Below the pieces are notes generated by a model that ran no database searches, was not told the DNA's origin, and saw only the letters and a list, made by a program, of their open reading frames with translations. Of a stretch of DNA of 64,000 nucleotides, positions 60,162-64,000 are shown one piece after another (the stretch's first letter is position 1; every line of letters starts with the position of its first letter). The stretch is from Metopolophium dirhodum. Taxonomy: Eukaryota; Arthropoda; Insecta; Hemiptera; Aphididae. Where the stretch lies: the NCBI RefSeq assembly GCF_019925205.1, contig NC_083560.1, positions 121,183,062-121,247,061 of the forward strand, read 5' to 3'. Position numbers and translations under genes: made by a program.

Positions 60162-61254
60162 ATGCCCAAAGTGAAAAAGGAAAAAGGCCATAGTGTCTAT
60201 GGCAGACAAGGTAATATTTAAAAATATTTAGCGACATTTTTACTACATTATCTTGCTTCTTGGTGTTTAAAAATGGTTTTCGTAATTCGTTTGAACTTAC
60301 TTAAGTAACGTTTTCCGATAATTCATAACTATTACTACTATTCATAATATTACAATTAGCCTTGATGCCAACATTTTATTGGCTAGAAAAAGTTCAGTGA
60401 ATAATGCATTGTTTCAGTTGTTGATAATTAATTTTTACTGTTGATTTTCATCGTGTGTATTTTCACCACATAGGCCTGGAGTGAATTAGTAGTGAATCAT
60501 GTTAAGCTCCTAGAGGTGCCAACACAAAGGCAGTTTACTTCCCACTCTCCATTTTGAATTTTTTTAACAAAACTTGTGTAACTCCTCGAGTTAAGAACGA
60601 TGGTGCAATCAGGATTTCTTGCTTGAACTTACTTTTTAAGTAATAAAAATAAAACATTTTTATTAGGTATCTATTAGATTTTTATAAAATATTCAAATTT
60701 GAATATATTGGGTTCAATTTATTCCTAAAACATGTTGTTTACACAAAATATTCTTTAACCTTAAATTATTATTTTTTATACGCTAAAAAAATATATTGTA
60801 TATTATTCATAGGTAAATGAATCGTTGAGGAAGCTTATCCAATTGAAGCTGCATACTCTCAGTAATGAGATGTAAAAACATAAAAAACTGGTATCTATAT
60901 ATAACATATATAATGTTAAATATTATTATATTATTATATATTATAGATAGTTGGAAAACTCAAGGGTAGGACTTCTTGGTTAGCCTAACCTATATGGTGG
61001 GAAAATACGCATAGCACATACGCAAAATTGCAAAATCCTCAATTCTATTAGGTTATCACAATGAAACTAAGTCCGAGCAACAAGTTCTGATTGTTTCATA
61101 AGTTATAACTTGTAGAGTTACTTAAGTTCCGGTAAAAGAATTCAAATTGGCAAGAGGGAACTAAACATTTATACCGAGATGCCAATTCTTATGGATAAAA
61201 TAGTTAACCCTAGTATGTTTTTAATTTTTGGTCTCGATTTAGTACTGTGTAAAC

Positions 61255-62562
61255 CAGTGGCATATTTTAGGTGATTTATCGGGGGGTGTCCAACATTTAA
61301 TAGTTGAACCTCACAAACAACATTTTTAGAAATATTAACTGATGTACAAAAAACATTGAACTTACTTTTTAACATATTACCACGTTAGGAATAGACAAGA
61401 AGTTTTACATTTGAAACTCATGCAAATGGTATAATAGGCAAGTTGTAGGTTATTACTTAATACTGATTACTAATATTAATTTTAAAAATTACCTTCAAAT
61501 ATTAACAGTATTTTGAAATTAACAAAGTAAATCTATAGTAAAAAATCTAAGCGCCTCTTCTTTAAACTTAGTTGGTCGATCACTTCATTGACATCAATTC
61601 CAACGTCTCTGTGGATAGCTAGCATAGCTAAACCATTTAACCCCCCCTATTTTTAAAAAAAAGACTTAAAACTCATAATCATAAAAGAATAAAAAGAATA
61701 AATTAACCAATGTTGATTTACTTGTGACATTGTGTTTTGCAAGTATGTCTTTATTCTTTTCAAGTTTTAAAACGACCTCTCACTAGATGCAGTTGATCCT
61801 GGTTAAGTTGCAAAAATCTGTAGGAGTTTAAATACACTTGGATAAACTTGCCTATTGCATAAAACTATTGCTTCCATGGCATTTCTTGGTATATTTGATG
61901 ATCTAATATTTTCTAAATGTCTTTGCCATAATTTGAACTCAGCCAATAACACAGATTCTTTACATTTACTTAAGTCAACCATGTACTTTGTGCCAGGCGT
62001 AAGAAGTGAGCTTCATATTTGTCTGTTGAAATTAATAACTTGAAGTCCAATAATAACATTTTTACACCTGGTACAGTGGTGGACGGTGGTAGACGGTAGA
62101 CGGTAGATGAAAAAATGAATGACAAATTGACAAATAATACCATAATAGTATAATAGTATAATCAATGGTATTATTATTAATGAAATGTATAATTCTCTAA
62201 ACTGATAAATTGTAAACTAGATTAAAATATAATCTTTTACAATATTTTCGTTGTTATTGTATTTTTGCTGCGGCCTGCGGGTATTTTTATTATCGTAATG
62301 ACCCGGGGAAATTCAAATAATTTCTGGATATCTCTGATAAATTGTAGATAAGTCTCTGTGTCGTCGAATCTATTCAAATTAATTTCAGTTTTACCGTTTA
62401 TATAAAATTACCATTTATTTTATAATAAAATAAAAATAGTATACTAATAAACTATAAAATAAATGATAACACCAACGACCAATATATTAGAACTTTTTTT
62501 TTAAAAGTCGGGGGTGTGCAGACATGGAGAACACCCCCACCCCCCTTCAAAATACGCCATTG
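61255..62562 (-). mobile_element. Internally deleted hAT transposon inside the DIMT1 pseudogene
   Basis: Ends are CAGTGGCATATTTTAGG and (complement of the right end) CAATGGCGTATTTTGAAGG. Flanks are GTGTAAAC (61,247-61,254) and GTGTAATC (62,563-62,570), an 8-bp target duplication with one mismatch. About 1.3 kb long, with only the C-terminal part of a transposase. A short GACGGTAGAC-type repeat lies at 62,080-62,106. Confidence 0.75.
61533..61990 (-). pseudogene. C-terminal piece of a ZMYM1-like hAT transposase
   Basis: Minus-strand reading: YMVDLSKCKESVLLAEFKLW, then NRQVYPSVFKLLQIFAT, a stop, GSTASSERSF (the hAT dimerisation signature), further stops, and, after a spacer, LAMLAIHRDVGIDVNEVIDQ. 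The frame is interrupted several times and the N-terminal and catalytic parts are absent. This class is often annotated in insects as zinc finger MYM-type protein 1-like, so such annotations here would be transposon-derived. The + strand frame at 61,855-62,043 is a shadow. Confidence 0.7.
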
Positions 62563-63722
62563 GTGTAATCGAATAAGAAGATGCTCAGGAGTCAGGACAT
62601 TCAAAATAATACAACAATACTTTCAATATAATATCTAATAATCTAAAAATCCTTTTTTTCATATCCAATATATTTGGGATAGAGATTGTGGGTTAGAGAT
62701 TGAAAATAAAACTATATTGGTAGTTTGTCACTTGATTAAATTTATTTTGATCTATTATATATTATATAGGCATGTAGTCCAATATTTTTTATTATTAAAT
62801 AGGGGCAGATAGCAAAAGAATACTGGATATTATAATAATAAAATACACAATATTAATATTATGTTAATTTTTAGGAATTATGTTGAAAAAAGATTTTGAA
62901 CAACATATACTGAAAAATCCACTGTTCAACAATCCAAGGAATAGTAGAAAAGTCAGCTTTATTACCTACAGATACTGTACTTAAAATTGGCCCTGGAACA
63001 GGAAACTTAACTGTTAAGTTATTGGAACGTGTTAGCTTGTGAAATTGTGTTAGGTAAATTTACTTTAAATAATATCTTTGGTTTAGATGTTAAATAGTTA
63101 AATCATTAAGTATTCATTTTTTTCTAAATATATAATACCTATTTGATGAATATTTAACCAAAATTTATATTAAAATGAATTAATATATTTTTAACGAAAC
63201 ATGGAAATTAATTATAATTTATTGTATTTTTAGGTTAGTGGCAGAGTTGAAAAAGCGTGTTATGAACTCTCCTTATCAAAATAAATTGCAAATAAGAGTT
63301 GGAGATGTCCTTAAATCTGAATTACCATATTTCAATGTACTTGTTGCTAATATTTCGTATCAAATATCATCTCCTCTGGTTTTCAAGTTATTTTCATACA
63401 GATAAAACATTATGAAATGTTCTATTAAGTTGACACAAAAACTTTTAGTTTTTATATGTTTTTTATTACTGAAATATATATGTTTTAGGTTGGAAAAAAT
63501 AATTTTAGACCTCCACCAAAAGTAGAGTCCAAAGTGGTGCGTATAGAACCTCGTAATCCACCACCTCTTATTAACTTCAACGAATGGGATAGCTTAACCA
63601 GAAGAATTGAATTCTCCAGGAAAAATAAAACATTAGGTGCAAGTTTTAAACAAAATGCTGTTGCAGTAACATTAGAGAAAAATTATAGAGTTTATTGTTC
63701 TTTAAAAAATCAAGTTAGTTAA

Positions 63723-64000
63723 AAACACTATTTTTATTTTTAGTTTAAGTACTATCTAATGAAGAATTTACCAAAAAATATTTTGAATTAAAATTTATCT
63801 TAAGCATCATTTAAAAATGATGCGCGATGTCACGGGTTCCATCTGCTGGCCGCCCGTCCATTGGCATTACAATACACACTTTTCTTCAATAATGTGATTT
63901 AAAATGTAATATATACTACTATTACCTAATAATTAATATATACTGAAAAAATCTGCTGACGTTGTACATCAACGGTATAAACAATATTTACTCTAATAGT
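63723..64000. other. 3' flank, nothing recognised
   Basis: A GC-richer patch at 63,823-63,865 has no open frame of note. The missing C-terminal DIMT1 exon was not found here. Confidence 0.4.

Larger units (their letters stand above)
60162..63722 (+). pseudogene. DIMT1: Broken DIMT1 locus (18S rRNA dimethyladenosine transferase)
   Basis: DIMT1 (KsgA/Dim1 family) dimethylates two adenosines in small-subunit rRNA in the nucleolus. Remnant exons: 60,162-60,210 (MPKVKKEKGHSVYGRQ, donor GTAATA, phase 1); 62,875-63,053 (IMLKKDFEQHILKNPL, a frameshift near 62,930, then LKIGPGTGNLTVKLLERV, the SAM-binding motif with E changed to K, then a stop); 63,234-63,405 (VAELKKRVMNSPYQNKLQI, and NISYQISSP where functional enzymes have NLPYQISSP, then a stop); 63,489-63,722 (VGKNNFRPPPKVESKVVRIE to a TAA). 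The exon for the region after NLPY and the C-terminal part are missing. Introns remain, so this is not a processed copy; it is either a decayed duplicate or a dead gene. The large first intron contains a hAT element at 61,255-62,562. Confidence 0.85.

Noticed and set aside
1..64000. CRISPR array, operon or phage-like cassette
   Set aside because: No evenly spaced repeats, ribosome binding sites or packed genes; introns and eukaryotic transposons dominate.

Overview
This window looks like nuclear DNA from an aphid or a close hemipteran relative. It is very AT-rich, is full of short motifs such as TAGGTA and ACCTACCT that I associate with aphid genomes, has intron-bearing gene fragments with insect-like orthology, and is crowded with DNA transposons and MITEs. 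No prokaryotic operons, CRISPR arrays or rRNA genes are visible. Most of the sequence is non-coding. Species assignment is inference.

Layout. 1-3,960 holds no supportable gene. 3,977-7,312 carries the last two coding exons of an unrecognised host gene: a GC-rich exon with one membrane segment and a glutamine-rich tract, then a terminal exon, with matching splice phases and a fold-back element in the intron. 7,892-16,000 is AT-rich and studded with MITEs, two of them hAT-type with perfect 8-bp target duplications, plus a 443-bp fold-back with TTAA ends. 17,600-19,500 is a decayed Ty3/gypsy-type LTR element on the minus strand (gag, leader, primer binding site, LTR). 21,700-25,200 holds fold-back elements, a cGMP-dependent-kinase-like gene fragment and dispersed repeats. 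25,860-26,002 is a tRNA-derived SINE. 26,504-28,984 is an apparently complete piggyBac element with an intact, spliced transposase gene.

29,000-42,000 is a mosaic of old duplications and dead elements: a LINE reverse transcriptase, gypsy pol scraps, a second kinase-fragment copy, a GC-rich 500-bp repeat present twice, and a repeat family with GATTCTGAGCG motifs. 44,141-45,798 is an old TIR transposon with a transposase tail. 46,200-48,160 has decayed or unassigned minus-strand exons. 48,788-51,808 and 53,993-57,012 are two almost identical 3.02-kb hAT elements, each with its own perfect 8-bp target duplication; both encode the same internally deleted transposase. 58,233-58,721 is an intact intronless SKP1-like gene. 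60,162-63,722 is a broken DIMT1 (18S rRNA dimethyladenosine transferase) locus whose first intron contains a deleted ZMYM1-like hAT element.

How it fits together. There is no single pathway. The window is best read as a transposon-rich interval between genes. The freshest events are the two hAT copies, which lack the central catalytic region and so probably move using a transposase made elsewhere. The piggyBac copy is the only element here that looks able to make its own complete enzyme. I found no clear new multi-gene system; the most interesting points are the hAT pair, the palindromic repeats inside the piggyBac element, the TTAA fold-back family, and the unrecognised membrane protein.
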